From NCBI GenBank assembly GCA_030833925.1, contig JAURGE010000003.1, positions 1 to 59,912 on the forward strand: a stretch of DNA of 59,912 nt, in the 5' to 3' direction. This document shows, one piece after another, positions 11,902 through 19,941 of this stretch (the first letter of the stretch is position 1; each line of letters starts with the position of its first letter). This DNA comes from Alphaproteobacteria bacterium. Its GTDB lineage: Bacteria; Pseudomonadota; Alphaproteobacteria; Bin95. The position numbers were made by a program, and so were the translations under genes. The notes below the pieces were generated by a model, which was not told the DNA's origin, ran no database searches, and saw only the letters and a list, made by a program, of their open reading frames with translations.

Positions 11902-11980
11902 ATATTCAGCGCCGAAAACCACGCATGCCCAGAGATATGGCACTAAACAAAAGAAAATGAACGCAAATTGCTTCTTCAAC

Positions 11981-12460
11981 TCACCGCCCTGGTTGGCGTC
12001 TTCTTAAGCCGTAAAGTGCAAGAGTTGATGCAATAGCGGCGGCAGAAAAGCACCAAGCTCCTATTCCCACGTGAGCGTCTGCGACTACGCTTGATTTTGC
12101 GGTCATGACGACTAGGGCTATCACGAAGACGTCCAACATCGACCACTTAGATGCGGTATTAGCTGCTCGCAAGAGCAGTTTTGCTCTGTCAGGCTTTATC
12201 CATGCAAAGATGCCAATTATTACCTTGGAAGCGGGAAAGAGTACTGCAAACAATCCAATAATTAGAACAAGTAGCCATTCGCCTTCGTTGATGAAGGTCC
12301 TGAGGCCGCCGATTACAGAGTGTTCTGTCTCAATTACCCAAAAACTCGTAACAGACATAATCGGCAGCACCCAACCTGCAATGAGCAAGGGGGCTGCTAT
12401 TAGGAGCGCCCATGGCGCGAAGCGCAACCATTTCTTTCGTATCAATGCGGCGTTGGGCAT
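11981..12460 (-). CDS. PqiA-like (paraquat-inducible protein A family) membrane protein
   Basis: Inner-membrane protein resembling one half of PqiA, the membrane partner of MCE-type lipid transport systems. The 159-residue protein shows four hydrophobic segments and family signatures: LPIMSV after the first helix, LFPASKVIIGIF and KWSMLDVFVIALVV. Full-length PqiA has two such halves and Cys-rich zinc ribbons, both missing here, so this is the single-domain form. No PqiB/PqiC-like MCE gene is adjacent. Convergent with amiC. The role in this cell is unknown. Confidence 0.85.
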   Translation of the reverse strand: MPNAALIRKKWLRFAPWALLIAAPLLIAGWVLPIMSVTSFWVIETEHSVIGGLRTFINEGEWLLVLIIGLFAVLFPASKVIIGIFAWIKPDRAKLLLRAANTASKWSMLDVFVIALVVMTAKSSVVADAHVGIGAWCFSAAAIASTLALYGLRRRQPGR

Positions 12461-12736
12461 GGTTTCTAAAACACCGACCTCTGTTACTTGATCAGAAAAA
12501 ACCTTGGCAATAGTGATTAATAGCTAACGTTTTGCTCAAATTGCGATTTTCAGCAACCGCATTTCTGTTTTGAGGCAATAACTTCTTTTCGACCGTTTAC
12601 TTAGTATACGCCCGAAACAATAAGCGCCACTTAGCCTTTTTCTCGTTGGCAGTCAGTTTTTGTTTGATACGTTGATCTATTAAGTTGTTCCGGACCACTT
12701 CAAAATGTCTCCGATAATAAGAAAAGGACCAGGAAA

Positions 12737-13438
12737 TTGCTTAACGCAGAAGTGAAAACGCTTGATGGAAGCATGGGGGCATATGTTGCAACACCTAAAA
12801 ACATTGGCGTAGCCCCTGCCGTGATAATCCTAATGGAGGTGTTTGGTGTTAACCGGTTTATCCGTCGCATCGCTGATTACTGGGCAGAGCAAGGCTTTAT
12901 TGCGTTAGCCCCGGATCTGTATTGGCGCTTAAATCCGGGAATCCAATTGGACCCCGAAACGGATGGACATCGAGAAAAAGCGCTCGCCACAAGAGGTCGT
13001 ATGGACACGGACAAGGCTGCAAGTGACGTAGAGCAGTGTGTGCAATATCTCAGAAACATGAAAGCCTGCTCGGGTAAAGTCGGTACATCTGGCTATTGCC
13101 TTGGTGGGCTGCTTGCTTACTTGTCTGCGGTTCGCGGAACAGCAGATGCCAACGTTAGTTATTATGGTGTCGGAATAGAGGCATATTTAAAGGAAGCCGA
13201 GGCACTAAAAGCACCATTTCTTTTTCACATGGGTGAAACGGATGTATGGACGCCAATTCCCGTTAGGCGCGCGCTGGATGCAGCACTTCTGCCCTTAACC
13301 GACGTTACCTCCTATACATATGAAGGAATCGGGCACGCATTCGCTCGGGAAGGGGCTAGTGCCGACGTTCCCACTATGCGGGAGCTGGCTAACGCTCGGA
13401 CGAAAGCTTTCTTTGAGCGGACGCTTAGATCGTACTGA
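12737..13438 (+). CDS. Dienelactone hydrolase family protein
   Basis: Alpha/beta-hydrolase of the dienelactone hydrolase family, cytosolic, hydrolysing a cyclic or other ester. The catalytic triad is complete and in family order: Cys121 in GYCLGG, Asp169 in ETDVWTP and His200 in IGHAFA. The numbering lies within about two residues of classical Pseudomonas DLH. An N-terminal EVFGVNRFIRR motif is also typical. The only start giving the full fold is a TTG at 12737, preceded by AGGACCAGGA; no ATG is in frame upstream. No other chlorocatechol genes are present, so the natural substrate is open. Confidence 0.9.
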   Translation: MLNAEVKTLDGSMGAYVATPKNIGVAPAVIILMEVFGVNRFIRRIADYWAEQGFIALAPDLYWRLNPGIQLDPETDGHREKALATRGRMDTDKAASDVEQCVQYLRNMKACSGKVGTSGYCLGGLLAYLSAVRGTADANVSYYGVGIEAYLKEAEALKAPFLFHMGETDVWTPIPVRRALDAALLPLTDVTSYTYEGIGHAFAREGASADVPTMRELANARTKAFFERTLRSY

Positions 13439-13513
13439 TGCGTTGACAGGTTCTCGTCCTCTCGCCCATTGTCAAAAAACCAAAATTAAAACTTTCGGGG
13501 AGCTTTTCCTTCC

Positions 13514-14371
13514 ATGTCTGCCGCTGAACTCGCCCAAACAATTGAAAAAGCATGGGATGACCGAGAGTCTATTTCCAGCAGTACCAAAGGCCCTATTCGG
13601 GATGCTGTCGAAGCAGCTCTAAATGCACTGGATAGCGGTAAAGCTCGTGTCTCTGAGAAAAAGGGCAATGAATGGGTAGTCAATGAGTGGTGCAAGAAGG
13701 CTGTTCTATTGTCCTTTCGCCTCTACGATAGTGCTCCTATGGCCGGTGGGGCTGTTGATCCAACTTTTGGGCGCTCCGCATGGTTCGACAAAGTACCACT
13801 GAAGACCTCAGGCTGGGGCAAGCGTGATTTTGATGCCGCTGGTTTCCGTGCGGTGCCGGGTGCCGTAGTTAGGCGTTCAGCATATATTGCAAAGGGCGCG
13901 GTCTTGATGCCCAGCTTTGTGAATCTTGGAGCATATGTTGGCGAGAACACCATGGTGGATACATGGGCGACTGTTGGCTCCTGTGCACAGATTGGAGCCA
14001 ATTGCCATCTTTCCGGCGGCGTGGGTATTGGTGGTGTTTTAGAGCCAATGCAGGCAACTCCTGTGATCATTGAAGATAACTGCTTCATTGGAGCACGCTC
14101 AGAAGTTGCTGAAGGCGTGATCGTGGAAGAAGGGGCCGTCCTTTCTATGGGCGTGTTTATAGGCGCCTCTACTAAGATCATCGACCGGCACACAGGTCAG
14201 GTGCATGTCGGACGCGTTCCTTCTTATTCGGTTGTTGTGCCGGGGTCGCTTCCTGGTCACGACTTGCCAACCGGAGGCCCAGGCCCCTCAACCTATTGTG
14301 CGGTTATAATGAAGACCGTAGATGAGGGCACGCGAGCCAAGACATCAATCAACGATTTATTGCGTGATTAA
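13514..14371 (+). CDS. dapD: 2,3,4,5-tetrahydropyridine-2,6-dicarboxylate N-succinyltransferase
   Basis: Transfers succinyl from succinyl-CoA to tetrahydrodipicolinate in the succinylase branch of diaminopimelate/lysine synthesis. The 285-residue protein has the helical N-terminal domain, then a left-handed beta-helix of hexapeptide repeats (about 105-240, for example [20 protein letters not shown] in a degenerate hexapeptide rhythm), and the C-terminal [15 protein letters not shown] upstream of the ATG serves as ribosome site. Its TAA stop shares one base with the dapE ATG, so the two consecutive pathway enzymes are coupled. Confidence 0.96.
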   Translation: MSAAELAQTIEKAWDDRESISSSTKGPIRDAVEAALNALDSGKARVSEKKGNEWVVNEWCKKAVLLSFRLYDSAPMAGGAVDPTFGRSAWFDKVPLKTSGWGKRDFDAAGFRAVPGAVVRRSAYIAKGAVLMPSFVNLGAYVGENTMVDTWATVGSCAQIGANCHLSGGVGIGGVLEPMQATPVIIEDNCFIGARSEVAEGVIVEEGAVLSMGVFIGASTKIIDRHTGQVHVGRVPSYSVVVPGSLPGHDLPTGGPGPSTYCAVIMKTVDEGTRAKTSINDLLRD

Positions 14372-15534
14372 TGGGAATCTGGCCACTAGACCCTGTTGAG
14401 CTTGCTCAGTCCCTGATCCGCTGTGAAAGCGTTACACCTGTTGAAGGGGGTGCCTTAACCGCTCTGGAAGACTGGCTTCAACCGCTTGGATTCAAAGCTG
14501 AGCGGATGCCTTTTCAAGATCAAAACACCCCAGATGTGGATAATTTGTTTGCCCGCATCGGCTCTGCTAATGCGGGCAGACATTTGTGCTTTGCGGGACA
14601 CACTGATGTGGTTCCTGTTGGTAATCCAGCAGATTGGCGTGATCCACCCTTTGCCGCCACTATCCGTGATGGTGTTTTGTACGGGCGCGGTGCGGTAGAC
14701 ATGAAAGGCGCCATTGCAGCATTCGTTGCTGCCGCAGCAGCCTATCTTTCCGATATTAATAGAGAACCGACAGGAGCGATTTCGCTCCTTATTACCGGTG
14801 ATGAAGAGGGCCCTTCAGTCAACGGTACGAAGAAAATGTTGGAGGTTTTAGTTGGGCGAGGCGAGCGGTTCGACGCCTGCATAGTTGGTGAGCCCACTAA
14901 CCCTGCCCAAATGGGCGAAATGATAAAGATTGGCCGCCGTGGAAGTTTGAATGCTCTCCTTACGGTTCGCGGAGTGCAGGGTCATGTTGCCTATCCTGAG
15001 AGGGCGGATAATCCGATTCATGGACTTTTACCGCTTTTAAACGCGTTGGCGGACAGGCCGTTGGATGCCGGTCACCCTCACTTTCCAGCATCCAGTCTAC
15101 AGCTGACATCTCTTGACGTAGGAAACCTCACAACGAACTTAATACCTGCGAAAGCAGAAGCCCGATTTAATGTTCGATTCAATGCAAATTTTGATGGAAA
15201 AAGTTTAGAGGCTGAACTTCGAAGACGCTTGGATGCGGTTAGGCGACCATACGACCTCTCTGTTTCAGTTTCTGGTGAAAGCTTTGTCACAGAGCCTGGT
15301 GAGCTTACAGAAATCGTTGCAAACGCAGTTCAAGCTGTGTCGGGTTCTCGACCCGAATTCTCAACGTCCGGTGGCACCTCGGATGCGCGTTTTATTAAAA
15401 ACTACTGCCCCGTCGTTGAGCTTGGCTTGATTAGTGCCACCGCTCACCAGGTTGATGAGCATGTGTTGACCCAGGATATCCGAGACCTTGCGGAAACCTA
15501 CCGTCTGATCTTGCACGCTTTTTTCGAGGACTGA
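14371..15534 (+). CDS. dapE: Succinyl-diaminopimelate desuccinylase
   Basis: Di-zinc M20 hydrolase releasing LL-diaminopimelate and succinate, a later step of the pathway that uses DapD. Metal-binding motifs are visible: CFAGHTDVVPVG (His), GRGAVDMKG (bridging Asp), TGDEEGPSVNGT (Glu) and IVGEPTN. The C-terminal SGGTSDARFIKNYCPVVELG is diagnostic for DapE over ArgE. Length (387) is normal. It starts on the last base of dapD (TAATG). The next gene begins six bases after its stop. Confidence 0.96.
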   Translation: MGIWPLDPVELAQSLIRCESVTPVEGGALTALEDWLQPLGFKAERMPFQDQNTPDVDNLFARIGSANAGRHLCFAGHTDVVPVGNPADWRDPPFAATIRDGVLYGRGAVDMKGAIAAFVAAAAAYLSDINREPTGAISLLITGDEEGPSVNGTKKMLEVLVGRGERFDACIVGEPTNPAQMGEMIKIGRRGSLNALLTVRGVQGHVAYPERADNPIHGLLPLLNALADRPLDAGHPHFPASSLQLTSLDVGNLTTNLIPAKAEARFNVRFNANFDGKSLEAELRRRLDAVRRPYDLSVSVSGESFVTEPGELTEIVANAVQAVSGSRPEFSTSGGTSDARFIKNYCPVVELGLISATAHQVDEHVLTQDIRDLAETYRLILHAFFED

Positions 15535-15540
15535 CGGTAC

Positions 15541-16104
15541 ATGTTCCGCGGTTTTAGCCGGAATGTTGGCATCGCGTTGCGTCTTGCTTGCTTCGATGCA
15601 TCAAGGGCCGGTGACCTTCCTGACAACAATAGAGATTTTTGGCTCTCTTTCGTTGCCTTTCCAATAACAATTCTCTTCGCATACATTCAGAATGTGATCC
15701 TGGCATCGAGCAATTTGGGGCTCGAAACAGCAGGAGCTGCATTGTCACTAAAGCTAACGCTGATTATGGCCGTTGTGTGGTTGGCGTCATTACATCTTGC
15801 CGCAGCGTTTTCGGAGCAATTTGGCAGAGAACACGCGTGGGTTAAGTTTGCTATCGCATCTAATTTCTGTGCCATCGCTCAGGCGCTTATCACAACTAGC
15901 GTCATGGGAATCACGGCTGTTTTAGGTGCATTACCGCGAACATATGATGCGGCTACATTGATTTTGTTTTTGTGGTCGATCGCTTATGATTGGTATGTAG
16001 CTCGCCGCATTCTCGGCCTGTCAAAATTCCAAACTACGATATTGATTTGTTTGGAGCTAATGCTGCTTTTAATGTTGTTATCTACAGTGGGCCGAACTGG
16101 TTAG
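15541..16104 (+). CDS. Hypothetical integral membrane protein
   Basis: I do not recognise the function. The 187-residue product has a soluble N-terminal stretch of about 30 residues and about four hydrophobic segments (near 33-55, 70-88, 103-130 and 165-183), with a FRGFSRN N-terminus. It starts six bases after dapE, so it is almost surely co-transcribed with dapD-dapE. No catalytic motif is evident. Uncharacterised membrane proteins of this size are found next to dapE in other alphaproteobacteria as far as I recall, which suggests a retained neighbour rather than a pathway enzyme. Confidence 0.75.
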   Translation: MFRGFSRNVGIALRLACFDASRAGDLPDNNRDFWLSFVAFPITILFAYIQNVILASSNLGLETAGAALSLKLTLIMAVVWLASLHLAAAFSEQFGREHAWVKFAIASNFCAIAQALITTSVMGITAVLGALPRTYDAATLILFLWSIAYDWYVARRILGLSKFQTTILICLELMLLLMLLSTVGRTG

Positions 16105-16173
16105 TTTACCCTTCAGAGTGTCGGAAACCGTTTAAAAACTTGCCCTGAAAACATTCCCTAGGAGAGCCTCCAC

Positions 16174-17037
16174 ATGAACCCAGAAGTCCAAGCAGCAATC
16201 CCAGAATTAGAAAAGTGGATTGGTCGCAAGCGTGTGGTCCACGATGAAATTGGACTTACATCTGTCCAGCGAGCGGCGGCAACCTTGGATGCTGACCCTT
16301 CATCGATAAAGGTCGGCGATCCCATACCGCGAGCTTGGTTTAATATGTTTTTCCCTGACATCTGTAGGGATAGTGAGATTGGGCCAGACGGCCATCCGCA
16401 CAAGGGCGTTTTTCTGCCTCCAATTCCTCTGCCCCGCCGAATGGGTGCTGGGCGTCGAGTGCAGATTATGGGAAACCTTGTTGTGGGTCAGCCTGCCACT
16501 AAGACTGCGGAAGTGGCTGCAATCCTGCCTAAAAGCGGTAGATCGGGGAATATTGTTATTTTAACTATGCGGCTGACTTTTGAGACAGCAGGAGCAGTCA
16601 TCGCGGTTGACGAATTTGATGCGATTTACCGAGAAGCCGTTCCCGCCGGCGCTAAGTCAACTAAAACTGAACCTAATCTAGCCCCCACAAAGTGCGAGTG
16701 GCAAGAAACGGTGTATTTCTCTGAGGCCAAGAATTTCCGTTATGGAGCTGTTACCTGGAATGCTCATCGCATCCATTATGATGCTGATTATGCGCGTTCT
16801 GAGGAGGGTTATGATCATACTGTTCAGAACGGCGGTCTTACAATGCAAACGGTCACAGACCTTGCCGTAAAACATGATAACCGGATCATTACAGGCCTTA
16901 ATGCCCGGTTGACTAAGCCCATTTGGGTCGGCGACACAGTTACCGTTTATGGAAATCGCACAGATGACGGTCAGAGCTGCTGGATTGGTGACAAGCACGG
17001 CCATCTCTGCGCTGAGATAAATGTGAGCTTTGACTGA
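16174..17037 (+). CDS. MaoC/FAS1-like double-hotdog acyl-CoA hydratase
   Basis: Likely hydrates or dehydrates an enoyl-CoA thioester. The 287-residue protein has an N-terminal MaoC-like hotdog (about 5-150) and a C-terminal hotdog with the motif WNAHRIHYDADYA followed by GYDHTVQNGGL, as in mesaconyl-C4-CoA hydratase and itaconyl-CoA hydratase-like proteins. The ribosome site is GGAG, eight bases before the ATG. Its TGA shares a base with the ATG of the CoA transferase, so a paired reaction (CoA transfer then hydration) is likely. Candidate substrates are mesaconyl-, itaconyl- or citramalyl-CoA; the sequence alone does not decide. Confidence 0.83.
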   Translation: MNPEVQAAIPELEKWIGRKRVVHDEIGLTSVQRAAATLDADPSSIKVGDPIPRAWFNMFFPDICRDSEIGPDGHPHKGVFLPPIPLPRRMGAGRRVQIMGNLVVGQPATKTAEVAAILPKSGRSGNIVILTMRLTFETAGAVIAVDEFDAIYREAVPAGAKSTKTEPNLAPTKCEWQETVYFSEAKNFRYGAVTWNAHRIHYDADYARSEEGYDHTVQNGGLTMQTVTDLAVKHDNRIITGLNARLTKPIWVGDTVTVYGNRTDDGQSCWIGDKHGHLCAEINVSFD

Positions 17038-18236
17038 TGGCGGGGGGGCCTCTCGACGGCATTCGCGTCATTGATATGACAACGGTAGTTGTTGGCCCAA
17101 TTTGCGGCAGGACGTTGGGTGATCAGGGTGCGGATGTAATAAAGGTAGAAGCGCCAGGCGGAGACTTGTTACGCACCATGGCGAGGGGTGGCCGAAATCC
17201 TGGAATGTCCGGGAAGTTCATGAATTTTAACCGCAACAAGCGCTCTATTTGTCTCGATATCAAGCAGGATGCAGGGCTTGATGTTTTAAAAAAATTAATT
17301 GCTACAGCCGATGTGTTTGTTACCAATGTTCGGCCTGCAGCTTTGCGGCGCGCTGGTCTGGACCAAGAGAGCGCTTTGGAGTTGAACCCACGTTTGATTT
17401 ACTGCGGCATAGTCGCTTTTGGAAAAGGTGGGCGGTACTTTAATCGACCTGCTTACGATCCTATTGTGCAGAGTTTGTCAGGCGTTGCTGGCACGTTCGA
17501 GCGCGCAAATGGTGAGCCAAGGTTCGTGCCGATGGTCATGACAGACCATGTAACCGGACTGATTGCCGCCCAATCGATTGGTTTTGCGCTGTACCGCCGA
17601 GAAAAAACAGGCGTTGGTGAGGCAGTTGAAGTCCCCATGTTGGAAAATATGGCAAGTTTTGTTTCTTCGGAACACTTGGCCGGTCTTACATTTGTTCCTC
17701 CGGCAGGGGAGTCCGGAGACAATAGATTACTTTCGCCCGACTATCGGCCTCTGCCCACATTAGACGGCTATATAACCGTAGGCCCAAACACAAACCCTCA
17801 AGCCTTTGCTTTCTTTGACGCTATAGGAAGGCCTGAGCTCAAAGATGACCCACGGTTCGATAGTGCTGCTAGTCGAACAGAAAATGCGGCGGAGTATTTT
17901 GCCGTTCGAGCAGCCGGACTTCTTCAAAAGACGACTGCTGATTGGCTGGACATTTTCGATAAATTGGATGTCCCAGCAGCTGCGTATAATACAATCGATG
18001 GTCTCCTGGAGGACCCGCACCTAAAAGACATAGGTTTCTATGAAGAGATCGACCACCCTAGTCAGGGACGTATCCTAAAAACCAAAACCCCAAACACATT
18101 CACTGGTGGAATGCGCGAGAACTCGCTTCCTGCGCCACTTATAGGCGAACAAACCCGAGAAGTTTTGGCTGACTTGGGGTTTACTGCTGATGATATAAAA
18201 GAAATGTTGGCTAGTGGTGCAGCAATTGAGCCTTAG
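17037..18236 (+). CDS. CaiB/BaiF family (class III) CoA-transferase
   Basis: Moves CoA between carboxylic acids. The 399-residue protein opens with LDGIRVIDMTTVVVGPICGRTLGD-like sequence (the family N-terminus), then DVIKVEAPGGD and RNKRSICLD. The catalytic aspartate is in PAYDPIVQSLSG. The C-terminal HPSQGRILKTKTP segment also fits. Coupled to the preceding hydratase by a one-base overlap (TGATG). Comparable pairs occur in itaconate breakdown and in the 3-hydroxypropionate bicycle (intramolecular mesaconyl-CoA transferase); which applies here is inference. Confidence 0.9.
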   Translation: MAGGPLDGIRVIDMTTVVVGPICGRTLGDQGADVIKVEAPGGDLLRTMARGGRNPGMSGKFMNFNRNKRSICLDIKQDAGLDVLKKLIATADVFVTNVRPAALRRAGLDQESALELNPRLIYCGIVAFGKGGRYFNRPAYDPIVQSLSGVAGTFERANGEPRFVPMVMTDHVTGLIAAQSIGFALYRREKTGVGEAVEVPMLENMASFVSSEHLAGLTFVPPAGESGDNRLLSPDYRPLPTLDGYITVGPNTNPQAFAFFDAIGRPELKDDPRFDSAASRTENAAEYFAVRAAGLLQKTTADWLDIFDKLDVPAAAYNTIDGLLEDPHLKDIGFYEEIDHPSQGRILKTKTPNTFTGGMRENSLPAPLIGEQTREVLADLGFTADDIKEMLASGAAIEP

Positions 18237-18441
18237 CATGATGACATATTTCCACTCGGTCTTGTCTAGCCGCTGGTCGCAGAGGTAGCCTGAAAATCAA
18301 AATATCCATCGATGTGGAAAAGCCTATGGTCCTGGTCACTGTTATAGAATTTTTCCATGGGCATTATGTTGCATCTGTCTTTAAGCAGGTAAGCATGGCC
18401 GGCATCGGGGTCGTAAAATTTAAAGTGGTGGAGACGCGCTG

Positions 18442-19341
18442 ATGTCCGAAAATATTGGCCCCCAGTTTCCGTTCCATCCTTATGACCAACGACCGAAGCT
18501 AGAGTGGCCAAACGGCGCGAAGGTTGCGCTATGGGTGCTGCCTAATATTGAGCATTATGAATATCAGCCAGAGTTCACAAATGTTCGAAGCTCCTGGCCG
18601 CGGATGCCTGCTCCAGATGTCCTCGGATATGGTGTTCGGGATTATGGTAACCGTGTCGGTGTATGGCGGATGTTTGATGTTTTTGACAAACACAATGTTA
18701 CCTGCACGGTCTCTCTTAATTTTGGGATAATTGAACACTACCCAGATATTTGGGAGGCAATGGAGGCCAGAAATTACGATTACCTTTGCCATGGCCTATA
18801 CAACACTCGTTACATTTGGGGTCTTGGTAAGGAAGAGACCTACGCGGTGATAAAGGATTGTGTAGACCTTTTGCGATCGCGCACCGGAAGGCAGCTCAAT
18901 GGTTGGTTTGGATCAGCTGTAAGTCAAACGAAATGGGGGGCTGAAGCCTGTGTTGCTAATGGTATTGGTTACACAACAGATTTTTATCACGACGACCAGC
19001 CTGTTCCGGTTCACACGGCGAATGGTTCAATTCTGACAATTCCATATTCGATGGATGTCAACGACGCTGTCGTTTACCGCTGGCACTCTGAGGGACAAGA
19101 GTTCGCGCGCATGATGCGAGATATGTTTGATGTCCTCTACTCAGAGGGTGAGAAAAGTGGAACTGTAATGCCTCTTTGCTTGCACCCGTATCTCTATGGT
19201 CAACCGCACAGACTTAAATATCTGGATGAGACACTAGGATATATTCTTGGCCATGATGACGTTTGGATGGCTACGGGAACAGAGATCATGGATTGGTGCA
19301 GGACACACTGGCTGCCAAAGCTGAAATCGATAAATAGCTAG
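18442..19341 (+). CDS. Polysaccharide deacetylase-fold protein, PuuE/allantoinase-like
   Basis: NodB-fold hydrolase, about 299 residues. The usual metal-binding TFDD motif is absent: the first strand region reads KVALWVLPNIEHYEY. The second motif is CHGLYNTRY rather than HSxxH. This matches the metal-independent PuuE-type branch, to which some allantoinases belong, and argues against chitin or peptidoglycan deacetylation. No signal peptide is seen, so it acts in the cytosol. GGAG lies nine bases before the ATG. It lies about 200 bases after the CoA transferase and may be transcribed with it. Its TAG overlaps the convergent cupin stop in the palindrome CTAG. Confidence 0.82.
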   Translation: MSENIGPQFPFHPYDQRPKLEWPNGAKVALWVLPNIEHYEYQPEFTNVRSSWPRMPAPDVLGYGVRDYGNRVGVWRMFDVFDKHNVTCTVSLNFGIIEHYPDIWEAMEARNYDYLCHGLYNTRYIWGLGKEETYAVIKDCVDLLRSRTGRQLNGWFGSAVSQTKWGAEACVANGIGYTTDFYHDDQPVPVHTANGSILTIPYSMDVNDAVVYRWHSEGQEFARMMRDMFDVLYSEGEKSGTVMPLCLHPYLYGQPHRLKYLDETLGYILGHDDVWMATGTEIMDWCRTHWLPKLKSINS

Positions 19342-19904
19342 AGTGCAGGTCTTTTAGCACGGACCGGACAAGGTCGCATTGTATTAGATTCGGTGTCGAA
19401 TTCAGAGCGGCCAGTGAAGGCAAGGTTCTTGCCGTAAATATGCAGTGAAAGCGAGGGCCGCTCAGTGAGGTTTTGAACGCTGTGGATGTCATCCGGCATA
19501 AACACGATGGTTTGGCCCTTGCCAACATCTGCTTCGTGATGAGCCTTCAATATGGCGTGTCCCTTCCTTAAGCCATCATCCTTCCTTTGCCAAAAAGTGT
19601 TGCGCTCCGTTCCATCAAGCCCAACGACGACGCCCCAGGTCTGATGATCGTGTGGCGATACTCCTTTACCGGGCGCCCAAACAATTACCTCTACTAGCAG
19701 AGAATGATCTGGTTCTTCGTGTAGAACGGTTATGCCGATGCCTTGTGTTTCATCGACCTCGTAGAAGCTCGGCTGAACCCAGCTTTGGTCTTGCGCAACC
19801 CTCTCTGCCAAGGGTGCGATTTGGTTCAGCAAATCCTTCGGCGCAGCGTTGGCTGCGTCTAAGCGTTTTAGGTCTTCGACCAAGGCCTCAATTCCGTACG
19901 CCAT
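19338..19904 (-). CDS. Cysteine dioxygenase-like cupin (thiol dioxygenase family)
   Basis: Non-haem iron dioxygenase of the cysteine dioxygenase superfamily. The 188-residue cupin shows the two metal-binding His of motif 1 in SPHDHQTW and the third in DDIHSVQN of motif 2. The C-terminal LSLHIYGKNL is also typical. The length matches cysteine dioxygenase or 3-mercaptopropionate dioxygenase; residues separating the two substrates cannot be settled here. GGAG lies nine bases before the ATG. It ends four bases into the deacetylase gene on the other strand. Confidence 0.87.
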   Translation of the reverse strand: MAYGIEALVEDLKRLDAANAAPKDLLNQIAPLAERVAQDQSWVQPSFYEVDETQGIGITVLHEEPDHSLLVEVIVWAPGKGVSPHDHQTWGVVVGLDGTERNTFWQRKDDGLRKGHAILKAHHEADVGKGQTIVFMPDDIHSVQNLTERPSLSLHIYGKNLAFTGRSEFDTESNTMRPCPVRAKRPAL

Positions 19905-19941
19905 GAATTTGGTCTCCTATTCAATGTATCCGCTAAATTAA

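Noticed and set aside
11895-11910. Terminator at the amiC stop (CGCTGA/TCAGCG)
   Set aside because: A perfect inverted repeat is there, but only four bases of loop and no T-run follow; kept as a note in the amiC entry.
18266-18511. 81-codon minus-strand frame across the spacer before the PuuE-like gene
   Set aside because: Its first third is antisense to the deacetylase start, it has no ribosome site, and the product resembles no family. Probably chance, though the spacer part reads smoothly.
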